Shown here in pieces: positions 63,256-64,000 of a stretch of 64,000 nt of DNA. The DNA comes from Tuctoria greenei (taxonomy: Eukaryota; Streptophyta; Magnoliopsida; Poales; Poaceae), in NCBI GenBank assembly GCA_036927565.1, contig JAYESD010000004.1, positions 71,422,933-71,486,932 of the forward strand, read 5' to 3'. The stretch's first letter is position 1, and each line of letters begins with the position of its first letter. The notes under the pieces were generated by a model that did no database searches, was not told where the DNA came from, and worked only from the letters and a program-made list of their open reading frames with translations. Both the position numbers and the translations under genes were made by a program.

Positions 63256-64000
63256 TCTTCGAGATAGAGCTTGTATTTAATGTTGTATATGCATTATGCA
63301 GCCATATATAAGTTTTCAGGAATTTTCATAAAATACAATTTTTCGCGTGAATTCAATAGGGTTAGCCTTCGATTTTACTCAAAACGCAGATTTCTTTTGA
63401 AAATGACCATAAATTTATTTTTCTTCGACATCAACCACGTATTCCATGTTGCATATGTATTATATAGCCATACGTAAGTTTTCATGAATTTTCCAAAAAT
63501 TCAAATTTTATTGTGAATTCAAAGGCGTAAGCCTTCATTAAACCCCAAACGCAGTTTACTTGCAAGAAATGATCGCAAATTCATTTTTTGTCGAGATCGA
63601 GCTTGCATTTCATGTTTTATATTCATTACCTACCAATATGTTACTTTTCAAGAATTTTAAAAATTTTGAAATATCGCGTGAATTCAGAGGTGTTAGCCTT
63701 CGATTTTACTCAAAACGCAGTTTTCTTCCAAAAACTGACGGTAAATTCATTTTTCTTTGAGGTCGAGCTTGTATTCTATGTTGTATATGAATTACGTAGC
63801 CATACATAAGGTTTATATGATTTTCAAAAAATTCTAATTTTCACGTGAATTCAAAGGGGTTAGCCTTCGATTTTACTCAAAACGCAGTTTTCTTCCAAAA
63901 AAAATGAATGTAAAGTCATTTTCCTCGAGATCAATCTTGTATTCCGTGTTGTATATGCATTACGTAGCCACATGTATGTTTTTGGGAATTTTCAAAAAAA
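63256..64000 (+). repeat. Satellite DNA after the gap, to the window end
   Basis: Head-to-tail monomers in the same orientation. The order of variants (gagatagagc, then ttcgacatcaacc, then acttgcaagaaatg, then ttttctttgagg) is the same as after 22,560 and inside the 2,138-bp HOR. The array continues beyond the window. Confidence 0.93.

Noticed and set aside
48458..63809. The same type of open frames in the right satellite, including one across the N gap
   Set aside because: Same reason. The one at 63,090-63,311 is translated through Ns.
1..64000. Possible CRISPR array because of regular repeats
   Set aside because: Repeats are contiguous monomers of about 166 bp with no unique spacers, in a plant-type sequence.
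1..64000. CENP-B box or telomere repeat in the satellite
   Set aside because: I looked for a TTCG...A..CGGG pattern and for TTTAGGG runs and saw neither as a consistent monomer feature.

Overview
This window is plant nuclear heterochromatin, most likely from a grass. It is almost entirely one AT-rich tandem satellite (about 165-166 bp monomer, all copies head to tail in the same orientation). A single full-length but decayed Ty3/gypsy LTR retrotransposon of the Tat lineage (35,314-48,373) interrupts it. I see no host gene, rRNA, tRNA or CRISPR array. The grass assignment is an inference from the GC-rich coding style of the element and from its layout: a Tat-type pol followed by a large antisense extra gene.

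Layout. 1-35,313: satellite, roughly 210 monomers. A subfamily block lies at 1-3.37 kb, mixed multi-kilobase higher-order repeats (HORs) at 3.4-24 kb, a young HOR of about 3.17 kb at about 24.2-32.2 kb, then more mixed monomers. 35,314-48,373: the retrotransposon, with two 876-bp LTRs and a perfect 5-bp target-site duplication (GTAGC). 48,374-64,000: satellite again, roughly 95 monomers, with a HOR of about 2.1 kb at about 49.1-55.4 kb and a very young HOR of 2,138 bp in three copies at 55,501-61,740. A 100-N assembly gap lies at 63,156-63,255.

Inside the element, in order: 5' LTR, primer binding site, gag, then pol in the order protease, reverse transcriptase, native RNase H, second (archaeal-type) RNase H, integrase. 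A hairpin-rich spacer follows. Then, on the opposite strand, comes a two-exon additional gene with a gypsy-type putative transposase domain, a 78-bp GT-AG intron, a 10-residue repeat domain and a coiled coil. A polypurine tract and the 3' LTR close the element. Every coding part carries nonsense mutations or frameshifts, so the copy cannot be autonomous. By hand alignment the LTRs differ at about 34 of 876 positions, which under the usual grass LTR rate suggests insertion roughly 1.5 million years ago.

I did not find a convincing new biological system. The points most worth checking are the spliced antisense gene, the two in-frame protein repeat expansions (42 bp in RNase H, 30 bp in the antisense gene), the nested HOR structure built from microhomology-deleted monomers, and the insertion lying exactly at such a fused monomer.
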